Of a DNA stretch of 34,274 nucleotides, positions 1-9,834 are shown piece after piece (the first letter of the stretch is position 1; each line of letters starts with the position of its first letter). The notes under the pieces are model-generated. The model searched no databases. It saw only the letters and a program-made list of their open reading frames with translations, and was not told where the DNA came from. The stretch covers positions 1-34,274 of the forward strand of contig JAPORH010000143.1 in NCBI GenBank assembly GCA_026710325.1, written 5' to 3'. The DNA is from Litoreibacter sp. GTDB taxonomy: Bacteria > Pseudomonadota > Alphaproteobacteria > Rhodobacterales > Rhodobacteraceae. A program made the translations under genes and the position numbers.

Positions 1-33
1 AAGCTTCAATTCGAATCCTTTTCGCTCCTCGTT

Positions 34-501
34 TCAAGTAGCGTCGTGTACTATGGCGAGCGGCATAAGGCTGAGCCAGTAGCTGAGCTCAAGATTGATC
101 GATGAAGGTTGCAGGAAGAACGCAGTGACTGATCCAACGGCGAGGTAGATCACCACGACCGCCACGATCGCGCGTGAAAAATTCCGGCAGGCCGGGCGAA
201 ACGGCCCGATGAGGGACGCTAGGCCCCGGCGATGCACCCCGGCGGCTGCAATCGCTGCCAGACCCATGAAAAAGAACGTTGAGAGCAGCACGAACATCGA
301 CAGCGGTGTCGAGGCCTCGGACAGCGCCATCTGAATTTCGAACACCCGCTCCGGGAACAAGATGCCTGCCAGCACGAAAAGCAGAAGAATCGGAACGATG
401 TAGACCACCCCGGCGGTGATCACGCCCAGGATGATGCGCCAGATTTGCGGGTCGTCCCGTGCGGGATCGACAAAGACCTCAAACTCTTCAGTGCGGAACA
501 T
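34..501 (-). CDS. CPBP-like integral membrane protein, truncated or frameshifted
   Basis: The start at 501 ([10 protein letters not shown]) is preferred to a start 34 codons upstream because the extra residues are basic and low in information, and an AGAGG lies about 11 bases before it. The 155-aa product has roughly four hydrophobic segments: residues about 23-48, 67-90, 108-128 and a final one. The pattern resembles the N-terminal half of Rhodobacterales CPBP (CAAX protease and bacteriocin-processing, Abi) intramembrane proteases. The reading frame stops at 34-36, about where that family normally carries its catalytic EExxxR motif, so the catalytic half is missing. In-frame codons after the stop read N-E-E-R-K-G-F, faintly like the motif. 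That suggests a frameshift or poor end sequence rather than a natural short protein. It is divergent from ilvD. Family assignment is moderate; activity cannot be claimed. Confidence 0.5.
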   Translation of the reverse strand: MFRTEEFEVFVDPARDDPQIWRIILGVITAGVVYIVPILLLFVLAGILFPERVFEIQMALSEASTPLSMFVLLSTFFFMGLAAIAAAGVHRRGLASLIGPFRPACRNFSRAIVAVVVIYLAVGSVTAFFLQPSSINLELSYWLSLMPLAIVHDAT

Positions 502-566
502 GGGGCTCAGGCCTCTTTTTCGTTTCTTTTCAGCGTAGCGGGCGGAAAAACCGCGCGCAATCGCGC

Positions 567-595
567 TTGTACCTAAGCCGCGCGGCCAGTATTCC
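567..595 (+). promoter_or_regulatory. Weak candidate sigma-70 promoter for ilvD
   Basis: TTGTAC and TATTCC are separated by exactly 17 bases and end 28 bases before the ilvD start. Each hexamer matches consensus at only about three positions, so this is a position-based guess inside the 122-base divergent gap. Confidence 0.2.
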
Positions 596-623
596 CAATG
601 CAAACGCTTTCCGGGAGGCCTCC

Positions 624-2387
624 ATGCTTAAGAAACCCACCGATAAGACCAACCTGCCAAGCCGCCACGTGACCGAAGGACCAGCCCGCGCACCGCATCG
701 GTCCTATTTCTACGCTATGGGCCTGGGCGAGGAAGAAATTCACCAGCCATGGGTCGGCGTCGCCACCTGCTGGAATGAGGCAGCGCCCTGCAACATCGCG
801 CTGAACCGGCAGGCACAAGCGGTGAAACTGGGCGTCAAGCAAGGCGGTGGTACCCCGCGCGAGTTTACGACCATCACCGTGACTGACGGCATTGCCATGG
901 GGCATGAGGGGATGCGCTCCTCCCTCGCCTCCCGTGAAGCTATTGCCGACACTGTTGAACTGACCATGCGCGGCCATTGCTATGACGCGCTTGTGGGCCT
1001 TGCGGGCTGTGACAAATCGCTGCCGGGCATGATGATGGCTATGGTGCGCCTCAACACGCCGTCGGTTTTCATCTATGGCGGTTCTATCCTGCCGGGCAAA
1101 GCGCCTGCGGGGGCCGATGTGCCTGAAGAGTATCGCGACCGCGATCTTACGGTGCAAGACATGTTCGAAGCCGTTGGCAACCACCAGGCGGGCAACTTGT
1201 CTGACGCAGCTTTGGACGTGCTGGAACGCGTCGCTTGCCCATCGGCTGGTGCCTGTGGCGGGCAGTTCACCGCCAACACGATGGCCTGTGTGTCTGAGGC
1301 AATTGGCCTTGCGCTGCCGAATTCGTCCGGCGCGCCCGCGCCCTATGAGAGCCGCGACCAGTACTCCATCGCCTCCGGCGCTGCCGTGATGAACCTGATC
1401 GAGAAGAACATCCGTGCCCGCGACGTGGTGACCCGCAAGTCGCTCGAAAATGCGGCGCGCGTTGTCGCCTGCACCGGTGGCTCCACCAATGCAGGCTTGC
1501 ACCTGCCTGCCATCGCGCATGAGGCAGGGATCGAGTTCACACTGGAAGACGTTTGCGAGATTTTCCGCGACACGCCTTACTTCGTCGACCTGAAGCCCGG
1601 CGGGCAATATGTTGCGAAAGACCTTTACGAGGCAGGCGGCGTTCCTGTCGTAATGAAAGAGCTGCGCAAGGCGGGTCTGATCCACGAAGACTGCATCACT
1701 GCGACCGGCAAAACCATCGGCGAGACGCTGGACGAGTGCAAAGGCGATGCCGACGGCCGTGTGATCTATCCAATCGAGAACCCTCTTTCCAAAACCGGCG
1801 GCGTAGTTGGCCTCAAAGGCAATCTCGCCCCTGATGGCGCAATTGTGAAAGTCGCGGGCATGGAGGTGCAGCACCAGATCTTCACCGGTCCGGCTCGCGT
1901 GTTTGAAAGCGAAGAAGACGCCTTCGCTGCCGTGCAAGAGCGTGCTTACGAGGAAGGCGAGGTCATCGTCATCCGCAACGAAGGCCCAGCTGGTGGCCCA
2001 GGAATGCGCGAAATGCTGACAACCACCGCTGCTTTGTCCGGTCAAGGCATGGGTAAGAAGGTTGCGCTGATCACTGACGGCCGTTTCTCAGGTGCGACGC
2101 GTGGGTTCTGTGTGGGCCATGTCGGACCAGAAGCGGCACATGGTGGGCCGATTGCGCTGATCAAAGACGGCGATGTGATCACGCTCAACGCGATCGAAGG
2201 TACTATTTCCGTTGATCTGAGCGACGAAGAGCTTGCCACCCGCAAGGAGGCCTGGAAGGGCGACCGGGAGACGATTTACGCCTCCGGTGCACTGTGGAAA
2301 TATGCCCAGCTTGTCGGCAGCGCGAAATACGGTGCGTGCACTCATCCCGGCGCGTCTCAAGAAAAACACATTTATATGGATCTCTGA
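624..2387 (+). CDS. ilvD: Dihydroxy-acid dehydratase
   Basis: IlvD dehydrates 2,3-dihydroxy-isovalerate and 2,3-dihydroxy-3-methylvalerate to the 2-oxo acids, the third common step of valine, leucine and isoleucine synthesis in the cytosol. The 587-aa length fits the family. Visible hallmarks are CWNEAAPCN (49-57), [12 protein letters not shown] (128-139), [16 protein letters not shown] (205-220) and, near the C-terminus, [17 protein letters not shown]; the cysteines in the first three supply the iron-sulfur cluster ligands. I chose ATG 624 because GGGAGG lies five bases upstream and the protein then begins M-L-K-K-P. The open frame continues back to 459 but that part is not IlvD-like. Four bases separate its stop from the next gene, so ilvD probably heads an operon with the lipoprotein gene and perhaps two further genes. 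Confidence 0.97.
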   Translation: MLKKPTDKTNLPSRHVTEGPARAPHRSYFYAMGLGEEEIHQPWVGVATCWNEAAPCNIALNRQAQAVKLGVKQGGGTPREFTTITVTDGIAMGHEGMRSSLASREAIADTVELTMRGHCYDALVGLAGCDKSLPGMMMAMVRLNTPSVFIYGGSILPGKAPAGADVPEEYRDRDLTVQDMFEAVGNHQAGNLSDAALDVLERVACPSAGACGGQFTANTMACVSEAIGLALPNSSGAPAPYESRDQYSIASGAAVMNLIEKNIRARDVVTRKSLENAARVVACTGGSTNAGLHLPAIAHEAGIEFTLEDVCEIFRDTPYFVDLKPGGQYVAKDLYEAGGVPVVMKELRKAGLIHEDCITATGKTIGETLDECKGDADGRVIYPIENPLSKTGGVVGLKGNLAPDGAIVKVAGMEVQHQIFTGPARVFESEEDAFAAVQERAYEEGEVIVIRNEGPAGGPGMREMLTTTAALSGQGMGKKVALITDGRFSGATRGFCVGHVGPEAAHGGPIALIKDGDVITLNAIEGTISVDLSDEELATRKEAWKGDRETIYASGALWKYAQLVGSAKYGACTHPGASQEKHIYMDL

Positions 2388-2391
2388 CAAG

Positions 2392-3111
2392 ATGAGATTC
2401 TGGGGTGAGAAGGCCGCGCTTCTATTAGGATGCGCGTTGTTAGCGGGGTGCGCAGACCTGCCGAGCTTTGGCACGATTTTGAGCGGGCCAGAAGATACCG
2501 CCGCTCAAGGTCAATCCGAGATCACGGTCACCCGCAGCGCGGTGTCCCTCACCGCCCCAGACGGGTTCTGCGTCGATCCCGTTTCAACGCGAAACACCGC
2601 GTCGGAGGCCTTTGTTGTGTTCGGCAATTGCGCCGCGATTACGGGAAACAACAAGCAAGCGCAGCCTTTCGTGAATGCCATTGTGACAGCGACGGTGTCG
2701 AGCGTCGGGCTCGCCAGTGATGCGGCCATCGCACCGCAGTCGGATGCTCTTGTTGGCTTTTTTCGGAGTAACGCGGGAAAGCGCGCGCTAAGCCGCAGCG
2801 CCGATCCGGCGGCTGTCAGAATTGGTGACGGCTTTGCCGAGGACGGCGCGGTTTTCCTTCTTGTTGCCGATAGCAGCCCCATTCATTTCGACGGTGCTAT
2901 GAAAAGCTACTGGCGTAGCTACTTCGATGCGGGTGGTGCGGTTATCGCAATGTCTGTCATTGGTTTTGAAAAAGACCCCATTTCGGGCGGTGAGGGTTTA
3001 AGCCTTTTGCGCCGCTTCAAAGAACGCAACGCCCGTGCGCCAAGCGTTTTGTCAGACGATACGCTCGCCGGGGCAACAGACCCACGCCGACCTGTTCCGC
3101 GCCCAGGCTAG
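2392..3111 (+). CDS. Putative lipoprotein of unknown function
   Basis: The 239-aa product starts with a lipoprotein signal: a charged start, the hydrophobic run AALLLGCALLAGC and a lipobox L-A-G-C with Cys20 as the predicted lipidation site. The mature part has no motif I recognise; it reads as a small globular alpha/beta domain with several Cys and an acidic, proline-rich end. The start at 2392 puts the signal peptide at the N-terminus and lies four bases after the ilvD stop, which implies co-transcription and probably translational coupling. The longer open frame from 2233 overlaps ilvD and is rejected. I recall similar uncharacterised proteins beside ilvD in Roseobacter-group genomes, so the pairing may be conserved, but no link to branched-chain amino acid synthesis is evident. 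Confidence 0.8.
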   Translation: MRFWGEKAALLLGCALLAGCADLPSFGTILSGPEDTAAQGQSEITVTRSAVSLTAPDGFCVDPVSTRNTASEAFVVFGNCAAITGNNKQAQPFVNAIVTATVSSVGLASDAAIAPQSDALVGFFRSNAGKRALSRSADPAAVRIGDGFAEDGAVFLLVADSSPIHFDGAMKSYWRSYFDAGGAVIAMSVIGFEKDPISGGEGLSLLRRFKERNARAPSVLSDDTLAGATDPRRPVPRPG

Positions 3112-3141
3112 CGACTGGCTTTCCGTCAAACTTCGCGAAAC

Positions 3142-3166
3142 CATTGTTTGAAACGCAGAAACAATG
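3142..3166. other. Hairpin in the lipoprotein-DUF6478 gap
   Basis: CATTGTTT (3142-3149) pairs perfectly with AAACAATG (3159-3166) around a nine-base loop. No T-run follows on the plus strand. It sits in the 97-base gap between genes of the same direction and could be an attenuating or mRNA-processing structure. Function is unknown. Confidence 0.35.
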
Positions 3167-3208
3167 CTAGCGAGGACATGGGCGAGGACGCAGAAAGACC
3201 CTGATCGG

Positions 3209-3982
3209 ATGACAAACCCGGTGACACAGTTTTTCCGGACGCGCGCGCATCAGTATATGTTGCGCCGTTGGAATGCTGCCGCACGGGAGGCTGAGACAGC
3301 TGATCTATTCGACTTGCGGGACATTGGCCTTCGCGCAAAACAAATGCGTGACCGGGCCGACCGCGTGAGCCATATCGCTGACAGTAGGCTGGCAATGCCC
3401 CGTGTTGGGTCCAATGCCATCCTTAAACCAGTAGGTTCTGACTGGGCCGTCCGACCGGAGCTTTGGTCCGGGCCGATCACTCCCAAAGGACTTGTCGCAG
3501 CGAAGAATAAATCGCCCCTGGGTCGCTCTGTCACCTTGTTTCATGACTGCCCATTGTCCGAAGTAACGATGCGCCAAGTGCGCAACATGCATGAAAGTGA
3601 TCTCGCGCCATATGGTTTGCGTATGGACGTGTTCCGGTTCGAGGGCTCTTTTCTGAGCCTTGTCCTGGACGTGCCAAAGGACGGGCTTGCCGGGCTCCAA
3701 CGCAGACATATCCTGCGCGTCGATACGCGCATCGAAACCGAAAAACCGCTTGAGGTCTTTGCCCGGCTCAACATCAAACACGGCCCAAATGTTGAGCAAG
3801 TGGTGCGGGAACTACCAATGAAAAAGGACGGACCCGCCGTCGAGTTCGACCTGGCCCATACTGGGATCAGCGAAAAGAGGCTCGAGCGCATTTGGCTGGA
3901 CCTGATTTTTGAGCGACCTGAGATGAATGAAATCTATCTGCGCGACCTGACGCTTAGTCGTCGCCCGCGCGCCGAATTTTAG
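3209..3982 (+). CDS. DUF6478-like conserved protein
   Basis: The product is 257 aa from ATG 3209 (M-T-N-P-V-T-Q-F-F); an upstream ATG at 3164 would add 15 residues that look unconserved. There is no signal peptide or membrane segment, so it is probably cytosolic. The N-terminus is rich in Arg and Ala (RRWNAAAREAETADLF) and predicted helical. The middle and C-terminal parts are beta-rich, with alternating hydrophobic strands (for example GSFLSLVLDV and HILRVDTRIE). I believe it belongs to the Rhodobacterales family listed as DUF6478, from its N-terminal helix followed by WAVRPELWSGPI and TLFHDCPLSEVT. No catalytic motif is evident. It is followed 14 bases later by another unknown gene in the same direction, and the pair is probably translated together. 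Confidence 0.7.
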   Translation: MTNPVTQFFRTRAHQYMLRRWNAAAREAETADLFDLRDIGLRAKQMRDRADRVSHIADSRLAMPRVGSNAILKPVGSDWAVRPELWSGPITPKGLVAAKNKSPLGRSVTLFHDCPLSEVTMRQVRNMHESDLAPYGLRMDVFRFEGSFLSLVLDVPKDGLAGLQRRHILRVDTRIETEKPLEVFARLNIKHGPNVEQVVRELPMKKDGPAVEFDLAHTGISEKRLERIWLDLIFERPEMNEIYLRDLTLSRRPRAEF

Positions 3983-3996
3983 GGGAGGGCGTGGCG

Positions 3997-4374
3997 ATGA
4001 GTGACCTTTTGCTAACCCGGACCCGCATCCAAGGTGGCGTCTATGAGGGGGTCCTGACCGGTTCCGACGCACCGCCGCGCCTCAAAGCCTCCTGTTCGGG
4101 CACTGAACTTGGTGACGTGGCAGTGGCACCTGATGCGCAAGTTCCAGGCGGCTACAGTGTTAAGCTGTCACTTCCACTAGACGTCTTAACAGAGGGAACC
4201 CAAGTCGTTGTCTTGGAAGACGAAGCGAGCGGGGAAAGACTAGATAGCTTTTCTGTACAAATGGGAGTAGCGCCAGAGGATGCGTTACGCGGGGAGGTGG
4301 AGCTTTTACGCGCCGAATTGGATATGCTCAAAAGAGCGTTCCGCAGGCATTGCGACGAAACCAAAGTGGACTAG
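3997..4374 (+). CDS. Conserved hypothetical protein with C-terminal coiled coil
   Basis: The product is 125 aa. ATG 3997 is chosen because the strong ribosome site GGGGAGG (3982-3988) is eight bases upstream; a GTG at 3991 would be too close. The first about 90 residues look like a small beta-sandwich (short strands such as GVYEGVLTG and GYSVKLSLPL). Residues about 93-118 form an acidic-basic heptad helix (EDALRGEVELLRAELDMLKR) that could mediate oligomerisation. No signal peptide is present. It starts 14 bases after the DUF6478-like gene, whose stop codon abuts the ribosome site, and the two are probably a functional pair. I do not recognise a named family. Confidence 0.65.
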   Translation: MSDLLLTRTRIQGGVYEGVLTGSDAPPRLKASCSGTELGDVAVAPDAQVPGGYSVKLSLPLDVLTEGTQVVVLEDEASGERLDSFSVQMGVAPEDALRGEVELLRAELDMLKRAFRRHCDETKVD

Positions 4375-4428
4375 GGGCTCTGCCCCCGCCCTGCGGGCTT
4401 CCCCGGGATATTTTTAAAGCAATGAAGG
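4374..4428 (+). repeat. Roseobacter-type extragenic palindromic repeat, terminator-like
   Basis: Directly after the preceding stop codon come GGGGC-TCT-GCCCC (4374-4386), GCCC-TGC-GGGC (4388-4398) and CCCGGG (4402-4407) followed by ATATTTTT (4408-4415) and AAAGCAATGAAGG. I recall this architecture, GC-rich nested palindromes ending in CCCGGGATATTTTT, as recurring between genes in Roseobacter-group genomes. The inverted repeats followed by a T-run would also let it work as a terminator for the upstream operon. Only one copy was noticed in this window. Confidence 0.6.
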
Positions 4429-4444
4429 TGACGCGGCGTTTTGT

Positions 4445-4460
4445 GTGACGTGCACGTCAA
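4445..4460. promoter_or_regulatory. Palindromic operator candidate upstream of fadH
   Basis: TGACGTGCACGTCA (4446-4459) is a perfect 14-base palindrome lying 39 bases before the fadH start. The extended 16-mer fits the TTKACGTNNACGTMAA-like pattern, as I remember it, for MerR-family regulators of branched-chain amino acid and fatty acid degradation (LiuR type) at all but the first position. The regulator assignment is inference. Confidence 0.45.
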
Positions 4461-4465
4461 CTTAA

Positions 4466-6523
<2,058 letters not shown>

Positions 6524-6553
6524 ACCGAAAATTATCTAATGAAAACAATAGAA

Positions 6554-6581
6554 TTATGGCGCGGTTGTTTCCGCGCCATAA
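6554..6581. terminator. Hairpin terminator after fadH
   Basis: TTATGGCGCGG (6554-6564) pairs perfectly over 11 bases with CCGCGCCATAA (6571-6581) around the loop TTGTTT. No T-run follows on the plus strand; on the minus strand the flank is T-rich. It most likely separates fadH from the LysR gene. Confidence 0.6.
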
Positions 6582-6686
6582 CCAATCCCAATAGAAACCG
6601 CTGAATAGCCCCACTCAGATCACGGTTCTGCCCCAATTCACCGTCAGACAAGCTCGCAACGTCAAGAGTTAACCGAGGGGTCCCTA

Positions 6687-7592
6687 ATGGATCGTCTGAC
6701 AGAAATGGAAGCCTTCGCCACTGTGGTGGATCAGGGCGGCTTCACCGACGCGGCACGGAAAATGGGGATTTCCAAATCAGCAGTCTCCAAACACGTGTCT
6801 TCGTTGGAAAGTCGCTTGGGGGCCCGTTTGCTGAACCGGACGACCCGGCGCGTTTCCCCAACCGAAATTGGCCTGGCCTATTATGACCGCGCCCGTCGCG
6901 TTCTAAACGATGCCGGCGAAGCAGATGCACTCGTATCATCGATGCAATCGGCCCCGTCCGGGCTATTGCGCATATCTGTTGCCACAGATTTTGGTGTGAA
7001 CCACATGTCGCCTATCCTAGGCGATTTCCTCGCTGATTTCCCTGAAATCACCGTAAACATGGTTCTGAACAATCGCTATGTTGAGCTGATATCAGAGGGT
7101 TTTGACCTGGCGATCCGTATCGGCGAGATGGAAGACAGCTCCCTACGCGCGCGCAAATTGACCGAGACAACCAAACGTCTGATCGCAGCACCCGGCTATT
7201 TTGAGCAATACGGTCGTCCCGAGAAGATCGACGATCTGAATGACCACAAGCTTTTGCACTACTCCAATCAATCGGCTGGCAATGTCTGGAAACTGACCGC
7301 GCCGTCGGGTGAAAAACGCCAAGTGCGCACGCAAGGCTGGCTGACCGTGAATGATGGCCAGTCTTTGCTGAATGCTTGCGTCTCCGGTTTGGGCATCGCC
7401 TATCTTCCGAGCTTCCTTTACGCCGAAGCGCTGGCCGAAGGTCTTGTCGAGGAGGCAATGCCAGGCCTGCCGACCGAAGCGCAAGGTATCTACGCTGTTT
7501 ATCCGCCCGGTCGCTACACGCAGCCGAAAGTGCGGACCTTCATTGATTTTCTTGTCGAGGCCTTCAAGGAAAAAGGCCCTGAGAAATGGTAA
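6687..7592 (+). CDS. LysR-family transcriptional regulator
   Basis: The 301-aa protein has the LysR layout. An N-terminal winged helix-turn-helix (about residues 1-60) includes the typical GGFTDAARKMGISKSAVSKH and LGARLLNRTTRR segments, and a substrate-binding domain (about 90-295) begins GLLRISVATDFG. It belongs to the large group resembling CrgA/DsdC-like regulators, in which the ligand is unpredictable. The start ATG 6687 is preceded by GAGGGG. It is read in the same direction as fadH but separated from it by a hairpin, so it probably has its own promoter. LysR proteins often control a divergent neighbour, but here no divergent gene exists; its target is unknown and fadH control is only a possibility. 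Confidence 0.9.
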   Translation: MDRLTEMEAFATVVDQGGFTDAARKMGISKSAVSKHVSSLESRLGARLLNRTTRRVSPTEIGLAYYDRARRVLNDAGEADALVSSMQSAPSGLLRISVATDFGVNHMSPILGDFLADFPEITVNMVLNNRYVELISEGFDLAIRIGEMEDSSLRARKLTETTKRLIAAPGYFEQYGRPEKIDDLNDHKLLHYSNQSAGNVWKLTAPSGEKRQVRTQGWLTVNDGQSLLNACVSGLGIAYLPSFLYAEALAEGLVEEAMPGLPTEAQGIYAVYPPGRYTQPKVRTFIDFLVEAFKEKGPEKW

Positions 7593-7609
7593 GTTAGTTG
7601 GTTTCCCCT

Positions 7610-7632
7610 GTGCCGGCCGTGGTTGGCGGCAC
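7610..7632. terminator. Hairpin between convergent LysR and OmpA-domain genes
   Basis: GTGCCG (7610-7615) pairs with CGGCAC (7627-7632) in the 44-base gap between converging genes. The stem can be extended with a bulge. No clear T-run is present, so termination is inferred from position. Confidence 0.4.
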
Positions 7633-7636
7633 GCGT

Positions 7637-8548
7637 CTAGCGGGTCGAAGTGAGTATCGCTTCGACCCGTCTGTTTTTGGTGCGCCCCTCTTCGGTTAGG
7701 TTACTCGCCACCGGTGCCAGATACCCAACCCCTTCGGCCTCAATCTGCGCTGCGTCCACGCCGCGCGCGATCAACCAGGCGCGAGCCGAGCACGCGCGTT
7801 CCCGCGAAAGCGCGATATTTCCTTCAAGCGCGCCTTCCGCATCGGTATGGCCGACAAGCGCGATGGTGCGATTGGGGTTGCTGATCAAATACCCCGCCAA
7901 AGTGATCAAGGTTTCGTACTCCGCACCGCTCAATTCCGATGAACCGGTTCCGAATTGGACATCTTGCAAAACGGCGGAGCCATCCCTTTCCAGCCGTTGA
8001 ATGAGCGGTGGTAGGGAGGCTTGCGGTGCAGGCCCAAGGGCAAGGGTCGTCGTGGCTTCGCCACCTCCGACTTTTATCATTTGGACATAGGCGATGGTGT
8101 CACTGCGGCTGACCAGCAGGCTGAGATATTCAGGAACCTCTTCCCCAAGGCGCTGCGCCGCGAGGTATCTGAAATCACCGAGATCGACATGCATATCCGG
8201 CTCGGGCAGGATTGGCGTACCAAACCGAAAGTCAAACCCGCCGCATCCCAAGGTTTCGCATTCGAAAAGCAACTCAAACCCAACCGCCTCAATTTGTTGC
8301 CGTAGGCTGTCGGCAACACCGAGCGTTGTGCCGCCCGACGGAACTTTCCAGGCAATCCGTTCCTGTGCGCCTTCGGCGACGAGGGTCGGGATGGTGTCGT
8401 CCTTGAAGGGTCCGATCGGCATCGCATAGCTGGCAAACTCTTCCGTATCCGCAAAAGTTTGTTCAGCCGGGCCCGAAAAACCCAGCTGCAACGCAAGCGC
8501 GGGCTGCGCCAAAAGGGCGACGGCAAGATATGTGAGCGCCTGCCTCAC
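7637..8548 (-). CDS. Exported OmpA-domain protein with DUF4892-like N-terminal domain
   Basis: The start is taken as GTG 8548, which overlaps the stop of the upstream gene as GTGA. This gives a 303-aa protein with a clean signal peptide (VRQALTYLAVALLAQPALA); the longer open frame would bury it. The middle region (about 30-170) carries LLFECETLGCGGFDF and a YLAAQRL-type segment, resembling DUF4892 proteins. Residues about 190-303 form an OmpA C-terminal domain with VGHTDAEG, the N..LSRERA helix and a final NRRVEAIL, so it should bind peptidoglycan in the periplasm. No membrane barrel is visible. It is the last gene of a four-gene operon whose other products appear cytosolic, which makes its placement odd. 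The OmpA call is firm; the DUF4892 resemblance is moderate. Confidence 0.85.
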   Translation of the reverse strand: MRQALTYLAVALLAQPALALQLGFSGPAEQTFADTEEFASYAMPIGPFKDDTIPTLVAEGAQERIAWKVPSGGTTLGVADSLRQQIEAVGFELLFECETLGCGGFDFRFGTPILPEPDMHVDLGDFRYLAAQRLGEEVPEYLSLLVSRSDTIAYVQMIKVGGGEATTTLALGPAPQASLPPLIQRLERDGSAVLQDVQFGTGSSELSGAEYETLITLAGYLISNPNRTIALVGHTDAEGALEGNIALSRERACSARAWLIARGVDAAQIEAEGVGYLAPVASNLTEEGRTKNRRVEAILTSTR

Positions 8549-9108
8549 CGCGCCTGCGCGTGGTATTCCGGGTTTGGGCGCATATCGACGGCGGAGGCCA
8601 TACGGTTGGACATGTTGTAGAAACCTGCCGTCGCAGCGATGTCCCATATGTCGCGATCGGTGAAGCCGGTTTTGCGCAGCTCCTCCCGATGGCGTTCTTC
8701 GATTGTGTAGCTCGCCTCAGTCATCAACACAGCGAAATCCAGCATCGCGCGCTGCCGTGCGGACAGGTCTGCGACGCGGTAATTCATCACTAGCGCCTCC
8801 CCAAAAGCCGAATCACCCGACAAAGTCCGCACGGCCGCACCATGCGCGACGAGGCAATAAAAGCACCTGTTCACCGCTGACACTGCAACAGCAATCATTT
8901 CCCTTTCGAGCTTTGTTAGACCCGAGTCCGCGAGCATGACATCGTTATAGAGCGCAGAAAACGCGTTCAGCTTCTCCTCATCAAACGCGTAGGCTTTGAG
9001 AACGTTTGGAACGAGGCCTAGTTTCTCTTCGCAGATGCCAAAATACTTCTGAACCCGTTCGGGCAAGGGATCTATTATCGGTAAGTTCAGCGCGGTGACC
9101 TCGTTCAT
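8545..9108 (-). CDS. Peroxidase-related enzyme, AhpD/carboxymuconolactone decarboxylase family
   Basis: The 187-aa protein shows the AhpD-like signature: Glu70, a helical hydrophobic stretch, then C82-F-Y-C85 and His89 (NRCFYCLVAHG). In this family the CxxC pair and histidine carry out peroxide or disulfide exchange. Its length and the N-terminal region (LGLVPNVLKAYA) match the uncharacterised peroxidase-related subgroup rather than AhpD itself. AAAGGG lies eight bases before ATG 9108. Twelve bases separate it from the GNAT gene upstream, and its stop overlaps the OmpA-domain gene by four bases, so it is translated within a polycistronic message. Its physiological partner is unknown. Confidence 0.88.
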   Translation of the reverse strand: MNEVTALNLPIIDPLPERVQKYFGICEEKLGLVPNVLKAYAFDEEKLNAFSALYNDVMLADSGLTKLEREMIAVAVSAVNRCFYCLVAHGAAVRTLSGDSAFGEALVMNYRVADLSARQRAMLDFAVLMTEASYTIEERHREELRKTGFTDRDIWDIAATAGFYNMSNRMASAVDMRPNPEYHAQAR

Positions 9109-9120
9109 CTCAACACCCTT

Positions 9121-9834
9121 TCACTCGGCTTTGATGCGGTAATGATAGCCGGGCTCTTCGACCATTCCCAGCGATTGATACAAGGCATTCGCACCCGCAT
9201 TTTGACGTGTCACGAGCAGCGCGATTTGCGTCGCCCCGCGCGCAGCGCCCCATCTGGCTGCCGCGATCATCAAGTTCCGTGCCAAGCCTTTCCGCCGGTG
9301 GTCCGCAAGAATTTCCAGCGCATGAACCATCGCGCATCCACTATGAAGGCCAACAAAGACGGCTCCCGCAGCGCGCCCGTCCACGCGCCCCATGATAGTG
9401 CTTTTGTCACAACGCGCTCGTTCCATCACAGCGATACGATCCGCGCCGATCCCACCTGCCGACCAAATGTCGCGCATAATCTGCAGCGGAGGCCAAATCG
9501 GGAAGGCCGTGACAAGGGGCAGCTCAGCCGCCGCCAGAGCAGCGACTGGGGCCTGGTAAAGCAAGGTTTCATCGACGACAGAATAACCATTTTCGGCCAG
9601 AATAGTGTCTAAATCTGAGCCCTCTTCGACCTGAAACAGATATTGCTGATCAGCGGCGCGCAATTCTGCCTCGGCACGACCTACATCGTCAGGTCCGACA
9701 TCGCCTAAAAGGACGCAAGCGTTCACGCGCTTGCCCCCGCCTGGGCTTTTCTGAAAGCGCCACGGCGCGCGCTCTCGCGTTTCAGCCACGGGCCACGTCG
9801 CCGCCAACACGTCCATCAGCGCCGCGCGTTCCAT
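9121..9834 (-). CDS. GNAT-family N-acetyltransferase
   Basis: The product is about 237 aa. The acetyl-CoA-binding motif A is visible as ALEILADHRRKGLARNLM (about 175-195, with R-R-K-G-L-A in place of Q/R-x-x-G-x-G/A), followed by a typical ANALYQSLGM motif B. The N-terminal half is variable, as expected for a substrate-selecting region, so the acceptor is unknown. ATG 9834 shares one base with the upstream stop (TGATG), and a GTG at 9837 would give a GTGA overlap and one more residue; either implies translational coupling to the MoCF/CinA-type gene. Protein, peptide or small-molecule acetylation are all possible. Confidence 0.85.
   Translation of the reverse strand: MERAALMDVLAATWPVAETRERAPWRFQKSPGGGKRVNACVLLGDVGPDDVGRAEAELRAADQQYLFQVEEGSDLDTILAENGYSVVDETLLYQAPVAALAAAELPLVTAFPIWPPLQIMRDIWSAGGIGADRIAVMERARCDKSTIMGRVDGRAAGAVFVGLHSGCAMVHALEILADHRRKGLARNLMIAAARWGAARGATQIALLVTRQNAGANALYQSLGMVEEPGYHYRIKAE

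Noticed and set aside
573-2045. 490-codon open frame on the minus strand across ilvD
   Set aside because: It is codon-aligned antisense of ilvD, with no recognisable domain; it stays open because ilvD avoids TTA, CTA and TCA codons.
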